64,000 bases of DNA from an alpha proteobacterium SCGC AAA536-G10. GTDB lineage: Bacteria; Pseudomonadota; Alphaproteobacteria; Puniceispirillales; Marisalimonadaceae. How positions within the stretch are numbered: the first letter of the stretch is position 1; every line of letters begins with the position of its first letter. A program made the translations under genes and the position numbers. Below, in pieces: positions 63,349-64,000 of the stretch. The DNA lies in contig ARQU01000011.1 in NCBI GenBank assembly GCA_000384615.1, positions 1 to 64,000 on the forward strand. Direction: 5' to 3'. Below the pieces are notes generated by a model. The model ran no database searches and was not told the origin of the DNA. It was given only the letters and a program-made list of their open reading frames with translations.

Positions 63349-63723
63349 ATGAAAACAGCTAAAGATTATCTAAAGGAAGCAAACGAAGTGGTACCAAAAA
63401 TTGATGTTAATGAGGCCATTAAAAAACATAAGTCTGGGTCTTCCATTTTTATAGATGTCCGAGACAGTTCAGATATAAAAAAAACTGGAACGATCCTAAA
63501 TGGATTAGAAATACCTAGAGGATTAATTGAGTTCGTAGCAGACGAAGCCACGCCACTTTATAATAAAACTCTTAAGAAAGATTCCGAAATTATATTAGTG
63601 TGCGGAGTAGGTGGTCAAGCAGCATTGACTGGAAAAACTCTTTTAGAAATGGGCTATAAGAATGTTCTGAATGTAGGAGGAATACCTGAATGGGAAAAAA
63701 ATGGTGGCCCTATGAAAAAGTAG
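63349..63723 (+). CDS. rhodanese-like domain protein
   Basis: SSIFIDVRDSSDIKKTGTILNGLEIPRGLIEFVAD; EIILVCGVGGQAALTGKTLLEMGYKNVLNVGGI active-site Cys loop. Confidence 0.88.
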   Translation: MKTAKDYLKEANEVVPKIDVNEAIKKHKSGSSIFIDVRDSSDIKKTGTILNGLEIPRGLIEFVADEATPLYNKTLKKDSEIILVCGVGGQAALTGKTLLEMGYKNVLNVGGIPEWEKNGGPMKK

Positions 63724-63750
63724 TTTTTTCAATTCTATTATGGTGAAATA

Positions 63751-64000
63751 ATGTCCAACAAGACAATTGGTATTTTAATGCCTGGCGACATGGGCCATGG
63801 GTGTGGCAAAGCATTTATACAAAATAACTTCAGGGTCATTACATCTCTCAATGGTAGAAGTGATAGAACAAAAAATTTATCTAATAATGCCGGGATAGAA
63901 GATGTTAAAACAATTGAAAATGTAGTGAACTTTTCTGACGTCATCCTTTCTATTTTACCTCCCGAAGTCGCGCTTAAACAGGCAAGTATTGTTAACAGAA
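63751..64000 (+). CDS. NAD(P)-binding 6-phosphogluconate/3-hydroxyisobutyrate dehydrogenase-like protein, N-terminal part (runs off right edge)
   Basis: MSNKTIGILMPGDMGHGCGKAFIQNNFRVITSLNGRSDRTKNLSNNAGIEDVKTIENVVNFSDVILSILPP, open to 64000. Confidence 0.78.
   Translation, partial: MSNKTIGILMPGDMGHGCGKAFIQNNFRVITSLNGRSDRTKNLSNNAGIEDVKTIENVVNFSDVILSILPPEVALKQASIVNR

Noticed and set aside
1-64000. CRISPR arrays, prophage or insertion sequences
   Set aside because: No regularly spaced direct repeats, transposase, integrase or phage structural genes were seen on reading the window and ORF track.

Overview
AT-rich, gene-dense 64 kb window that looks like a chromosomal segment of a marine-type, small-genome alphaproteobacterium. 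The lineage is inferred from gene content and composition only. It is mostly housekeeping and metabolism: coq7, dsbB, tRNA-Leu(CAA), acnB, pssA/psd, bioY, typA, an RND efflux pair, pckA, rlmN, argG, folE, trkH, hslO-argF-argD, dcd-like, recX and acs. There is a form I aerobic CO dehydrogenase cluster (coxMSL-DEFG) with the AYRCSFR motif, and a detached xdhC-mobA accessory pair. There is also a complete propionyl-CoA to succinyl-CoA module (prpE-mcm-pccA-pccB plus a divergent epimerase gene). The most anomalous signal is at 15116-17248. There the 5' two-thirds of a membrane-anchored class III nucleotide cyclase is fused in frame to the 3' half of moaA, while the 5' half of moaA lies on the opposite strand at the left edge (546-1). 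The two moaA pieces share an exact inverted repeat of at least 93 bp (1-93 vs 16685-16777), and computationally inverting 94-16684 restores an intact moaA of about 338 codons. This is either a rearrangement (possibly an invertible segment) or a chimeric assembly. A second notable point is pccB, whose conserved N-terminus extends upstream of any ATG/GTG/TTG and sits behind a good Shine-Dalgarno next to ATT codons. No CRISPR array, prophage or transposase was seen.
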